Assembly: GCF_040954645.1 (NCBI RefSeq)
Contig: NC_092811.1
Coordinates: forward strand, 121,851,411 to 121,915,410
DNA: 64,000 bases
Origin: Diabrotica undecimpunctata
Lineage: Eukaryota; Arthropoda; Insecta; Coleoptera; Chrysomelidae
Reading direction: 5' to 3'
Shown here: piece after piece, positions 53,620 through 64,000 of the stretch
Numbering within the stretch: position 1 is the first letter of the stretch
Layout of the letters: each line of letters starts with the position of its first letter
Program-made: the position numbers and the translations under genes
Notes under the pieces: model-generated
The model's database searches: none
What the model saw: the letters and a program-made list of their open reading frames with translations, nothing else
What the model was told of the DNA's origin: nothing

Positions 53620-55880
53620 CATTGTGTTCATAAATTGGTGTTGTGCAAAATCCGAAGAAAAACACATATATGTGATAACAAAACACCAGAATGCGCCACA
53701 AAGATAAAAGTCGAAAGCTTACAGAATGACTTCACAAGACACCTATTCCAAAAAAGAATAACCGAAAAAGTAGAAACACATATACCACAGAAAGTAATGG
53801 AGTCCAATAAAGCTGGGCAAAAATTAAGTCTAATATCTTAGCCTCGGCCAAAGAAGTTCTTGGTGAAAAAAATATAACTAAAAATAAATCGTTCCCAAGG
53901 CGAAGAACTCTATGGTTTTGTACAGAAGTGAAGGAAAAATGTAAAGAAAAGAAAAAAGCTTACCTGAAATACATCTTCTTCTTCATGTGCCTTGTCCGTT
54001 CCGAACGTTGGCAATCAACATGGCTATTCTGACTTTGTTTACGGCAGATCTGAATAGTTCAGCAGATGACAATCCGAACCATTGCCGCAAGTTTTGGAGC
54101 CACGAGTGTCTTCTCCTCCCTGGACCCCTTCTGCTGTCTATTTTCCCTTGAACGATCAGTTGTAGTACTCTATATTTATTATGTCTCATAACGTGACCCA
54201 AGTATTCCAACTTTCTTTTCTTTATACTTATTCCTACCTCTCTCTCTTTACCTATCCGGCGTAGTACCTCTTCGTTGGTCACGTGCTCAGTCCAGGATAT
54301 ACGTAATATACGTCGGTAAGCCCACATTTCGAAGGCCTCTACTTTTTTCATCATTGTTGCGGTCATTGTCCACGCCTCCATTCCATATAACAAAACCGGG
54401 AATACATAACATTTCAGAAGTCGAATTTTGAGAGGTAGGGTGAGGCTTTTAGAGGTGAAAATTTGCTTCATGCTAGTGAACGATGCTCTTGTCTTTTCTA
54501 CTCTTATACGTATTTCCTTCGCTTGATCCCAATTTGAGTTAACTGTTGTTCCCAAGTAGATGTACGAATCCACGTGTTCAATTCTTTCATTGTCTAATAT
54601 CAGTTGCTGTGGTGGTTGTTGGGTTTTGCTTACTAACATCCATTTGGTTTTTGTGATATTTAGTCTGAGTCCGTATTGTGCACTTGTTTTTTGTATCTTA
54701 CTCATTAGGCAATTCAGTTCCTCCATGCTACTTGCTAGAATCACAGTGTCATCAGCATACCTTATGTTATTAATTATTTCTCCATTTATCTTTATGCCTT
54801 CTGTGCTTTCCTCCAGCGCTGTCTTAAATACTTCTTCTGAGTATATATTAAAGACAATAGGAGACAAGATACAGCCCTGTCGTACCCCTTTCTTGATCTC
54901 AATTTTATTGGTCAATGTAGATCCTACTTTCACTTTAGCTGTTTGGCCCCAATAGAGACTCGCTATTGTTCGAAATACATACATACCTGAAATAATACAT
55001 GTCAACCAAAACACAAGAGGCATACCATAATTACAAGACAATTAGAAACGAAACACATGCACTTGTAAGAAAAATAAAAAATGATCATTGGGAACGCTTT
55101 TTGAAAGAAATGAAAAATGATTTTTACGGTCTGCAAAAGGAAATATGGCTCTTCAATTTGATCATGGATGAAATTATCAAAAGTATTAACAAAGGAAAGG
55201 GATACAGCATGGGAAACAAAGAAATAAAAATACTCTGTTATGCAGACGAGGGAATATTGATAGTCCAAGATGACGAGAGTTTGCAAAAATTGGTCCACAG
55301 ATTTAACATAAGAGCAAAAGAATTTAATATGACAATCTCATCTCAGAAAACTAAAACAATAGTGATCAGCAAAGAACCAACCAGATGTAAAATAGAAATT
55401 AATGGCATCAGTAACAATGGCATCAGATTGAACAAGTAATGGAAATAAAATACCTGGAAATTACATTGTCCAGCTATGGAGACCTCGACAAAGAAGTGAG
55501 AGATCAAGTACAAAAAACAAATACTGGCAGGGTCCTTTAATAACACTATATGGTGAAACAGCCACATTAACACTGAGATGAAGTTAAGAATTTATAAAGC
55601 CAGTGTAAGACCAATAATGACATTGCCTCAGAAACAAGACTCGCCACAGTCACAACGCAAAGCATAATGGAAACGGCAGAGATGAAAGTACTGAGAAGAA
55701 TTACAGGAAATACGCTGAAAGATCGAAAAATAAGTGAAGATCAAATAACCACATAAGCAGAATCAAGGAGACCCATGTTGTCAAAATAGCAAGAGATAAG
55801 TCACCAATTGGCAGAGGAATTCTATAGAGGTATTAATCCGCCAATGAAGGAGCAGAATTTATTATAAAGGGGAAGAAGAA
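53620..55880 (+). pseudogene. LINE family C copy, split by a minus-strand LINE
   Basis: Upstream segment 53635-53970 (KTPECATKIKVESLQ, SFPRRRTLWFCTEVKEKCKE) is the pre-RT region. It resumes at 55001 with EAYHNYKTIRNETHALVRKI, HWERFLKEMKNDFYGLQKEI, then jumps by a large deletion to FNLIMDEIIKSINKGKGY and the altered catalytic box CYADEGILI (YADD to YADE). Thumb and C-terminal pieces run on to ISRIKETHVVKIARDKSPIG. The tail is GGGAAGAAGAAGAAGAAAAA at about 55871-55890. The break at 53975-54983 is the family-A insertion. Confidence 0.8.
53961..55000 (-). mobile_element. LINE family A insertion with target-site duplication
   Basis: TACCTGAAATACAT (53961-53974) and TACCTGAAATAATACAT (54984-55000) bracket the insert; the right copy has three extra bases. 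On the minus strand, frame 55041-53983 (element part from about 54983) encodes an unbroken RT C-terminal half: KKGVRQGCILSPIVFNIYSE, RYADDTVILASSMEELN, YIYLGTTVNSNWDQ, VLLYGMEAWTMTATMM, RKLEYLGHVMRHNKY, QGKIDSRRGPGRRRHSWLQN, NVRNGQGT. The (GAA)n tail abuts the left duplication. It is the best-preserved family-A copy here, though 5'-truncated. Confidence 0.88.
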
Positions 55881-56059
55881 GAAGAAAAAATAATGTTCCT
55901 TTATATATTGGTACGCCTTGCAATAATCTTCTGTTTTTTTTCTTTTTAAATATATCCACTACTTCATTCGCATCAATTTCTATTCTATAATGTGAAACTA
56001 TTTGGATATAGCTTTTGGTAGCATTCCAAAGCTGATTTTTGTTGTAAGAGCAGATAGAA

Positions 56060-56430
56060 AATAAGTACAATACAACAACATTCAAAACAACCAATAAACT
56101 TAGATCTATTCTGTATAAAACCAAACCTAATAACACGCAAGAGAGATCAAACAACTGGATCTATAAAATACCCTGTGAATGCAACAACTTCTATATGGGA
56201 GAAACCGCTAGACTTCTAAGTGTAAGGATAAATGAGCACGAAATATATATCAAAAACCACAGATAAACCTTTGACAGTAAGCAGAGAGTACAATTGAAAG
56301 ATGCAGCAGTCGTCATGAAAGAAACAGAGACGAAAAAGAGAAAAATCAGAGAAGCAACCCCCATCCTACTCTTAGAAGAAAAATGCAAACCCATCAGCAG
56401 AATGTAGCGGGCTTTGGTTGCCAATACTTA
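56060..56430 (+). pseudogene. Penelope-like element GIY-YIG endonuclease fragment
   Basis: The plus strand reads FKTTNKLRSILYKTKPNNTQ then WIYKIPCECNNFYMGETARL, LSVRINEHEIYIKN, KDAAVVMKETETKKRKIREA and ILLLEEKCKPISRM. The (I/V)YKIPCxCxxxYxGET(A/G)R pattern is the GIY-YIG endonuclease domain at the C-terminus of Penelope-like retroelements, with the second motif as FYMG instead of YIG. One stop (after IKNHR) and the missing RT make it a remnant. No long repeats around it are recognisable. Confidence 0.75.
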
Positions 56431-56689
56431 AAGAAGAAATTACCAACAAAAACATGCCAACAATAGCAGAATAAGAAACCCTGTATACACATCATTCTCT
56501 ATCATAGACAATACATATGCACCACACAATACACGTTCACTCAACAGGAACACTCTACACACATACAATCATTTAAAGCACATATTAACAATACTGAACA
56601 CTTACAATAATCAGAGTTTGAATTTTCCATGGTAGCAAAACATCCACCCTCACATATTTTCATCCAAATGTGGCTGTTGCCAACACCGT

Positions 56690-57000
56690 GGACAAAAGTG
56701 AACCCTTAGATAAGGTAACGCCTAGATATTTAAACTCCATTTATCCTTTTTTAGTTCTTACTTTTTTATTATTTCGTCCATAATCGGGTTGAACAATAGG
56801 GGACTCAGGGAATCTCCATGTCTTATCCCATTGTCAGCTTTAATAGGGTCGGTTAGTGCTTATTCCACTTTTACTTTTATTGTGTTGTTTTGGTAGATAT
56901 TTTCGATCGTTTTGATTATTCCTAGAGGTATCTCGCTTGCGTACAATAAGTGGATAACGTCCTTTATTTGACCCGATCAAATGCCTTCTAAAGGTCCGAT
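56690..57000 (-). pseudogene. LINE family C RT fragment
   Basis: The minus strand gives DVIHLLYASEIPLGIIKTIE, NIYQNNTIKVKVE, then GIRHGDSLSPLLFNPIMDEI (Q to H in the GIRQGDS motif). This corresponds to 14150-14400 of the plus-strand copy but without the AT expansion. It stops before the catalytic box. 57001-57519 has no recognised content. Confidence 0.75.
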
Positions 57001-57519
57001 TTCGGGAGTGGAAATTGAAACCTCAATTTTTTTAGGTAAAATGTAATTGTTATTACAATCAATAATTTTGTCTTATTCCCATATTAACATAGTATTTATA
57101 CATTGTTATATCCTCTAATTGAATAATTTAATGTTTTTCAACGGCACGTACACTTGTTGTTCGACATAAAATATTACAAATGTTTTCTAGTTTGCAACAA
57201 AGTCGAAACGTGGGATATCTCATTTAAATTGAAAGAATTCTACGACCGACACGGATAGCTTAGTTGTATAGTGTCTAGTGTTAATTAACGAAGACATAAC
57301 TAACCTTACGCTTCACTTCCTTATTGTTATGATTACAATTTAGATTTAAGTAATGAATACATTAATACATTGCTATGCAGATATCCTTACAAATCGGGCC
57401 TTCATCAACCAATACCATATATCGTAAAACGTTGAAAATTGACGTCATCGATCATCAACTAGCCATTATTTGTCCACTGTTTAACGTAGGTCTCCCATTA
57501 AATTTTTTAGTATTTCTTT

Positions 57520-57760
57520 CTTGAGCTTCTTGCATCAAATTTGTTGTGATTCGCTTTATATCACCCGTCCATCTAGTCAATGGTCGTCCTGTTTAGATAT
57601 GCCTCTTGTCTTGGTCGCTATTTCAGAATCTTTCTGGTCCATCTATCATCCGTAAATCTGGCAAGATATCCGGCCCAAGCCCATTTATAGTTTATTTTTA
57701 TGAACGAGAGAGTAATTAGCATAATTTTAACTGGTAGCTCCGACCACTCCATGGGCGTGC
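57520..57760 (-). pseudogene. LINE 3'-end fragment
   Basis: The minus strand reads YKWAWAGYLARFTDDRWTRK, then RPRQEAYLNRTTIDWMDG, recalling the WAGHxARxxDxRWTxxxLxWRPR end of several insect LINE proteins. It has stops and frame changes. 57761-58020 is AT-rich with nothing recognised. Confidence 0.5.
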
Positions 57761-58029
57761 TCAAGATTAATTGAAAAATTACTTTGAATAATTGTAAAAA
57801 ATAAATGAATTATTTCAGTGTTATAAAGTGTTATGTGTATGTAAACAAAAGTGACCTCTTTTATCACACGCTATATTAGAACTGACTGGCCTACATTAAA
57901 AAGGGTTTTAAAAAATTCACATTTTTTTTAATTTTTAAAAATTACAAAAGAGAAAAAGAGTTTTTAAAACCGTCTAAGGTATGTTAAATAGATGAATAAA
58001 AATATTAATATAAAACTTACAGCTTCTTG

Positions 58030-59315
58030 TTACAAATCCATATCAGATTCAGAAGATGAACTTTCAGAACCAAGATTTATAATAACTGGCTCGATCATTT
58101 TATCAGTAATATTGTCCAGCTTCCACATTTTTTCCTCTTCTTTAATAGTGTGATTTACTGCCTTTTCCCAGTTTTCAGGTTTTACATTATTTACGGCCTC
58201 CAAAAACAACTGTTTAACATCATGAATTTTAAAAGTGGTATTTTTTCTTGAAACTTCACTCTTTATCTGTGCCCATACCAGTTCCATCGGGTTTAATTCA
58301 CAATGATATGGTGGGGATCTAAGTACTGTCATTCCACGATTTTTGGCAATTTCATCAATTTCGTATTTTTTAAATTTTTCTTTATGAAGGGCACACAACG
58401 AATAAAGTTCCTTTCTTATAGATCCGCGATGGTACGTAATATTTTTTGAACTCAGCCAATTCTGCAAGTCTTTTTTTAACCACTTGGTTGTGGGCAGTCC
58501 TTCTATAAGTCTGGAGTGATAACTTGCATTATCCATTACTATTACACAGTTCTTAGGAAGAAGATCTATCATTTGTTCGAACCATTCTTGAAAGACATCA
58601 GCGTTCATGTCTTCATGGTAGTCACCGGTACGAGTTGATTCAAAAAGTTAATAAACCACCTTCAACAAAACGGTCTGAACTGCCAATGTGTACTATTATC
58701 AGCCTGCGTCCCTTTCCTGATGGTGGGTTTAAACCAGTATTAAATTTATTTGGTGTATGACCCTCGTTGATCCATGTTTCATCAAGATAAAATATTTTTC
58801 TTTTTTGGTTTCTCATTTCCTTTATGGAGAAAATGTCTTCTCCATATGACAATATCGCTTCTTTCTAATAAAATAGACTTTCTGGGATTCTTTTTCCAGC
58901 GGAAGCCTATTTCTTTTAAAAGTTTCCATAACGTACTTCGACTCATTTCTGGGTAATCCTTATCATTTCGAACTGAGACAAGAACTTTATCCAATGTTGG
59001 AAATTCTTGTCTAAAGAAGAATTCATGCACTTTCCGTCGAAGTCCTTCTTTAAAATGATATTCTATTTGAAATTTTGGTTTCCCTGGAGCATTACGTGGC
59101 ATTTGAAAACTACCACATTTCTCTTCTTTAATAACTCTGTAAATCGTAGATTTCCCAACACCAAGTGTACTGCTAACTAACTCAACGGTCTCATCAACAC
59201 TTTCACATAAACGTTTGTCTGTAAATGATTTAAAACAATTAAATATTAATGTTTTTTCATTAACTGTTAGAGGACCAATTTTTCGGCGTTTACACGGCAC
59301 TTCCAAATTTTCCAT
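58030..59315 (-). pseudogene. DDE transposase of the D-D82-E type, copy 3, nearly full length
   Basis: The minus strand starts at ATG 59315 (MENLEVPCKRRKIGPLTVNE). The N-terminal helix-turn-helix frame runs to 58782 (VSSTLGVGKSTIYRVIKEE). The first aspartate is in FYLDETWINEGH, in frame 58852-58640. Frame 58608-58030 carries NCVIVMDNASYHSR and SPPYHCELNPMELVWAQIKS, with exactly 82 residues between the second aspartate and the glutamate, and an acidic SESDMDL end. Two frame changes (about 58800 and 58625) break it. It shows that the A-run shift in the copy at 9856 is not a family feature. I found no terminal repeats. Confidence 0.85.
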
Positions 59316-59949
59316 AACACTAGTATGCACAATAAACTGCACCTTGCAACTGAAGTACCTACTTTTAGTGAACTGTTAAGAATTTTGAATACGCCACTTG
59401 GACCTTCCTATATACAAAATGGAAAAACCCACTATCACATTTTCTGTGAAATAAGTTTAGAAGGTAATTATCTAGTCAATTACTGTCGTAGATTCCTGGA
59501 ATTAAAGAATTAAATGTTTGATTGTTGAAACCCTTACTTCGTGGAATGCACTCATTTCAGATAAAATAAAACGTTTTATTTTATCTAAAGAATTAAACTT
59601 TATTTTGCAAATAGGCAAAGAATTAAACTTTATTTTGCAAATAGGTAGGTACTTATTAAACTTTTATTGGTTATATATAACCAATAAAATAAACATCTTA
59701 CATTTCTTGCAAATTCATTAGTACCTGTTAATCTGCATCACTCCGACACTGGCAACCTTATTTAGGGATTAGTAAACCTCACAACTATTGTATTCTATTC
59801 TGCTCCAACCTTTATACCTGGTGGTCATACTCAATTTAAAATTGTTTTCCTATATACTTCTGTAAACTTGTTGACAAATATCTGTTTTTCATTGAGTCAC
59901 CCGTATCAACAGTTTAGGGATTTGCATACATAATTTATTGTTTTATTAC
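59316..59949. other. Non-coding; tandem duplication and palindrome
   Basis: A ~30-bp unit (AAAGAATTAAACTTTATTTT, then GCAAATAGG) is directly repeated at 59588-59647. A perfect 28-bp palindrome lies at 59662-59689 (listed separately). No gene seen. Confidence 0.7.
59662..59689. repeat. Perfect 28-bp palindrome
   Basis: TTTTATTGGTTATA followed by its exact reverse complement TATAACCAATAAAA with no spacer. The core is pure AT around two GG/CC steps. It contains ATTGG/CCAAT on both strands and an AATAAA-like end, so it may be chance, a cruciform-prone site or the junction of two small element ends. Confidence 0.95.
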
Positions 59950-61560
59950 TCTCTCATACATAAAAATACACTATAGCCATGGCTATTTTTTCAACTTCAT
60001 CCGTGACTCCTGTTCTTCTTCTTATTTCTAGGTTTGGTACTTTATCTCTAATGGTAATACTTAACATTGATCTTTCCATAGCGTTTTGTCTAACTCTTAT
60101 TTTATTTTTTGTTTCTTTTGTCAGAGTTAGTGTTTTTGCACCATATGCAAGGACCGGTAAAACACATTGGTCAAAAACCTTCCTTTTTAAAGAAACTGCA
60201 ATATTAGACTTGAAAATGTTGTTCAATCTACCAAAGGCAGTCCATGTGAGACCTATCCTTTGTATTTCAGTTGCCTGATTATCGTGGCCTAAGCGAATCT
60301 CATGCCCTAGATATTTATAATCTATTACTTGGTCGATGCTATGGCTTTCAATTTGAATCTTATCGTTGACTACAAGGTTTGTCATGTTTTGTAAAACTTT
60401 TTTATTTGTTTTAGTTTCTCCCATTTTATTTACAAGTTTGTAAATATTTTTTGATCCTTCAGTTATTTTTTGCCGTAAAACCTTCAAACTTTTATTTTTA
60501 TAATCGGTTTGAATGATGTGTTCAGTGTTTAAATTTCTGACATCTTTTCGAATTGATTTTGAGACATCTGTGTTTAACTCTCTAAGTGTTACGAAATTAT
60601 CTGTATATTTTTTATTCAATTAATTCTCTTCTTTTGTTTATAAGATCTTTAGTGACTTCGGTGACTTTATCCTCCTTGTTTTTTCCTTTTACTTTTTTAA
60701 GTTCTGAAGATATAAGATTCTGATGAGCTATTCATGTTTTTTATCGATTTCTATTTATTCGATGCCTGTTTGTTATCATTGCTCTTCTCTCTCTTCTAAT
60801 ATTGATCAATATTTTGCGCTAATCAAGCAATGGTCACTCACAACAGTGATTTTATTAATTACTGTAACATCTTGGACAATATTTATTCTGTTTGTGATTA
60901 TGAAATCAATTTAGTTCTTCGTTATATCATCTGGACTAGCCCACGTCCACTTACGTTTTTGGTTCTTTTTGAAAAATGTGTTCATGACATAAAACCGATG
61001 ATGCATCAAACAATTTAGTAGCATTCCTTCTCTATGTTTTCGCTCACCGTAACCAAATGAGCCCATAGCCCCTTCTGCGTTATCTTCTTTAAATCCAAGT
61101 TTAGCGTTAAAATCGCCTATTAATATTAGGTGGTGGGTTTTCCATAGCTCTATGAATATCTTCATAAAAGTTTTGGATTTCTTGATTGCTATTGCTCGTC
61201 GTGGGTTCATATACTAAGATAATTTTAATAGAGCGTCTCTCGTTCAGTTTTTAATATGAGGTCACAACTCTTGAGCTTACTAGAAGCTCTAGCACTAGCT
61301 TGTGTACTAGAAAGCCTACGCTGCTAAGCAAATTTTACAACTAATTGGTTTTATTTAATACATCCTCATTATATGCAGTTAAGTTCTTTCTACAATTCGA
61401 TGAGCTTTTCTTCAGTTGCAAGCTTTCTTACGTCATAAGTGGCAATCTGCAATGTACTTTGTCCTTGGTTTGATCTCGTGACTACCGTTACCAGGAACCG
61501 TTGGACCGCCGGGGAATAAGAGCTTTTTTTAGTTTGTGTCATGTCATTAACGGGGGAGAT
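59950..61560 (-). pseudogene. LINE family G: endonuclease, linker and thumb, RT core deleted
   Basis: The minus strand begins near 61480 with STLQIATYDVRKLATEEKLI, the usual first strand of the APE-type endonuclease. Frame 61210-60911 gives HLILIGDFNAKLG, YGERKHREGMLLNCLMHH and RKWTWASPDDITKN. After a linker, frame 60619-59954 jumps to the region after the RT palm: VNDKIQIESHSIDQVIDYKY, LGHEIRLGHDN, QCVLPVLAYGAKTLTLTKET, RNAMERSMLSITIRDKVPNL. The FADD-containing core is missing between them, so the copy has an internal deletion of several hundred bases besides its frame changes. Confidence 0.8.
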
Positions 61561-62689
61561 TAGTTATTTCACTACTACCCTGGCCTGTGCGGGTTGGTAG
61601 CGGGATATAGAGGGATGTTGTAAGAATTGGAAAACGATAGGGGTAGTGGTTCATGTTTTGGTAAAAGCAAAAGATGGGGAGGTAGTAACATTACATTGGT
61701 CAGAGGGTAATATCCCATTGTTTTAACCACAAAACACTACAGTTATTGGGAACGGCTCCCAATAACCTTTGCCGTTTGCCACGTTTCAGGTAATTTGATT
61801 CTTATTGAGAATACAGTGCTTTATAAATACGGATCAGGGAAGTCAGGTAAAATTCTTTTCTATAGGATTTTTAAAAGATTTAATCCTTTAATCAGGCATT
61901 AATTTGTATAAACCAAGTTTATTTGTGATCTAAATTTATGCCATGATTGTCGTTAGTATCGAATACATTTAGGGAAGTATTGTGCCACAAAGAATTTTTG
62001 GGAAAACTAACTATCTCGTTATAATTATATTGTCTCGTCGATGTCACGTCGTAAAGATATATGTTAAATTATGTATCTTTGAACTTTATTTGAAGTTTTT
62101 TAATAACGAGAAATATTTGCATTATCTAAACATTTTTGTATTTTAACGCGTTTTAAAATTTTACCTGTTTGTCCAATATACACTTTTGGGCAACCACCAC
62201 TTTTTAATCCGTGAGAATTTATCTTAGTATAGTTCCTTTATGTCTCGATTATCAGTCGTGTAGGTATGACACTGGACGTATTTTATCTAACTGCGTAGGA
62301 ACCTTCCTTTCCATTTTAGACATTTTTATAATTTTCTCATTAATTCTTGAAACTAATGACACTATACGATACAAACGACCGTAAATAAGAAGCGGCGCTC
62401 TAAATGCTTCAACAAAAAGCTAAAGGTATAGGATATTATTATCATTGGCGTAGATCTTGTTAAAAATTGGTGCTTAAATAGTTTTTTTATCTATTAGCTT
62501 TGTTCTGTTATCAAAACATTCTCCGTAAGAGAATCTATACCTACATTACGTTTTTAGGCAACTACTTCTTTTGTGTAAATTAGAATAAACATCACACACG
62601 AGCAGAACAAAACAATAAGGTTTAGGATACAAAGAAATTTTTCTTTCTTTCATTTCAAATCTTTCTTACTGTCCACTAATTCGTTTTCA
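61561..62689. other. No recognised gene
   Basis: Mixed AT-rich sequence; 61500-61800 is somewhat richer in G and C and may be 5' untranslated sequence of the family-G LINE. I found no element ends, RNA genes or coding frames. Confidence 0.5.
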
Positions 62690-63190
62690 ATTACCAGTGT
62701 GTCCTTTAACCCAGAGTAAAGTAACTTTTTTTTGTGAATTTTAGTTCATGTAATAATTTTTTGATATTAAGTGTAATGGAGTTTTGAAAACTATCTAATG
62801 GATAGCTACGAATAGCTTGTAATACTGCCTGAGAAACTGATACTATTACGATGTTCTCACAATAATTAGTGATACACCAAGTTAGTGCTTTCTGTATAGC
62901 ACCACTCTCGGCTGTAAAAATAGAACAAAAAATACGAAACAAGCGCTTTCAACAGTTTTTGATCCAGCTGTATAAATTATTGTTAAATCTTCCCCTAATT
63001 TGCTTAGCATGGATTTAAATATCAGATTAGTTAAAATTGGTAAGTCTGAATAAGACGGCATTATAATGGTTGGTTTGTCTATCTGAACTTCAAGGTCTTG
63101 TTCGTAAAAAGGAAATTTTGGTAGCTGTAATATATAAGATTGGAATAAATTCGTATCAATAAATGATTCTGCAAGAGAAGGAGAATTTTT
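62690..63190 (-). pseudogene. LINE RNase H-domain fragment
   Basis: The minus strand reads KPTIIMPSYSDLPILTNLIF, then IIYTAGSKTVES (the YTDGSK start of RNase H with D changed to A), SIFTAESGAIQKALTWC (the FTAExxAI helix carrying the catalytic glutamate) and IVIVSVSQAVLQAIRSY (LxDSxxAL with D lost). This RNase H type closes the ORF of Jockey, R1 and related LINEs. Two of the catalytic acidic residues are gone and the frame is broken at about 62940. Confidence 0.65.
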
Positions 63191-63319
63191 TATTCTCCAG
63201 TAAACTTAGTTTATTTAAAGTATAAGTTTCCAAATACGAAACCATCAGAGGATATTCCAACATATTGGTTCACCCTCACAATATCATAGCCTCCCTTTAT
63301 TCAATATTAAATACAATTT

Positions 63320-63550
63320 TCCCTCATAGGTGGATTGGTCGAAGGGACGGCCAGCTCACCCGACTTGACACCACTTGATTTTTTCTCTGAAGTTACTTGA
63401 AATATCGCGTTTATATTAACAGACCAACCAGCTTAAATGATTTAAAAGATCGCATACGTCGTGAAATGCAGGGAATTATTATAGATATTGTTCGGTTTTA
63501 TGTGTTAACATTTCTCTGAACCTACGTTGGTATTTAAACAAATACAAACG
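63320..63550 (+). pseudogene. mariner-like transposase C-terminal fragment
   Basis: The plus strand gives FPHRWIGRRDGQLTRLD with TPLDFF-like text, then SYLKYRVYINRPTSLNDLKD and RIRREMQGIIIDIVRFY. This fits the end of a DDE transposase common in insects (WIGRxGxxxWPxRSPDLTPLDFFLWGxLKxxVY). The catalytic region is mutated (one stop, lost residues). Only the last about 70 codons remain, with no terminal repeat found. 63551-64000 holds nothing I recognise. Confidence 0.65.
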
Positions 63551-64000
63551 GTGACGTCATACAAACTTGAAGGGTCGCCTAAAAAGGCAGAAAACAATAT
63601 ATTATAAAACTTTTCGAAACCTTGTATCTAATCAAACAAAAAATATCGATAATATTAAGAAAAAGAAAATATTATCTAGCACCTAACATCCTCTAAAGAA
63701 ATAATACTATATTTTTAATTTCTTTTCTTATAGTTTCGGAAATGTAAGTCACCCTCTTATTAATTATTTATATTTTAAAATTTTTTTACCCCGCTATAAA
63801 TCGAATCTTCTTGATGTTAAAACCCACTACACCTCTGAAATAAAAGGAAAGTTTATCCAACAGGTAAACAGGTTTAGAATTAAGATGAAAAAAAATATGT
63901 AGGGATCCAAACAGTCTTTTACAGAAGTCTTCTCACGCGGCATAGTTTACGATTTACAAAAAAAGTAGGTCTCTAGTAAGATAACTGGAATAGAAAAACG

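Overview
The window looks like AT-rich nuclear DNA from an arthropod, most likely an insect and possibly a beetle (an inference from the repeat families). It contains no bacterial-style genes, operons or rRNA, and I recognised no tRNA. Nearly everything identifiable is a transposable element in some state of decay. Only two short stretches look like exons of host genes: a minus-strand terminal exon at 16131-16324 and a plus-strand first coding exon at 17421-17475.

Layout. 1-2346: no recognisable gene. 2347-5535: LINE (non-LTR retrotransposon) debris, including a tandem array of LINE 3' ends. 6220-15960: a stack built on LINE copies of one family (called B). A plus-strand B copy (6220-7545) faces a minus-strand B copy (15960 to 7690). 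The minus copy is split by a complete DDE transposon with 33-34 bp terminal inverted repeats and TA target sites (9093-12653), and by a plus-strand LINE of family C with an 11-bp target-site duplication (13181-15220). 16131-17475: the candidate host exons. 18640-21190: another family-B LINE. 21378-21415: a hammerhead-ribozyme-like motif. 21506-23310: a broken piggyBac transposon.

23960-42505 is the least decayed part. A 10.7-kb Ty3/Gypsy element (Gypsy-1, 25117-35789; LTRs of 1796 bp) sits in a minus-strand family-A LINE. A 6.4-kb Ty3/Gypsy element (Gypsy-2, 35951-42331; LTRs of 419 bp) sits in a plus-strand family-A LINE. Both have 4-bp target duplications, almost identical LTRs and uninterrupted gag and pol frames, so both look recent. 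Gypsy-1 joins gag to pol at a textbook A AAA AAC slippery site. Gypsy-2 is the most unusual element here: its Gag begins with a SAP-type DNA-binding domain and a coiled coil, and its Pol carries, beyond integrase, a TARG1/OARD1-like macrodomain (ADP-ribose-binding fold) followed by a CCCH zinc finger.

42555-64000: a pogo/Tigger-like transposase cut by two LINE insertions that each carry 12-bp target duplications (42790-44665), many LINE fragments, two more degenerate relatives of the DDE transposon (48838-50000 and 58030-59315), a Penelope-like GIY-YIG fragment (56060-56430), a LINE RNase H fragment and a mariner-like fragment.

The elements do not form a pathway; the window is a record of successive insertions. 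The points most worth following are the macrodomain/CCCH/SAP architecture of Gypsy-2, the three hammerhead-like motifs (two of them in direct orientation about 430 bp apart), and the complete DDE transposon, whose second and third catalytic residues are separated by 82 amino acids.
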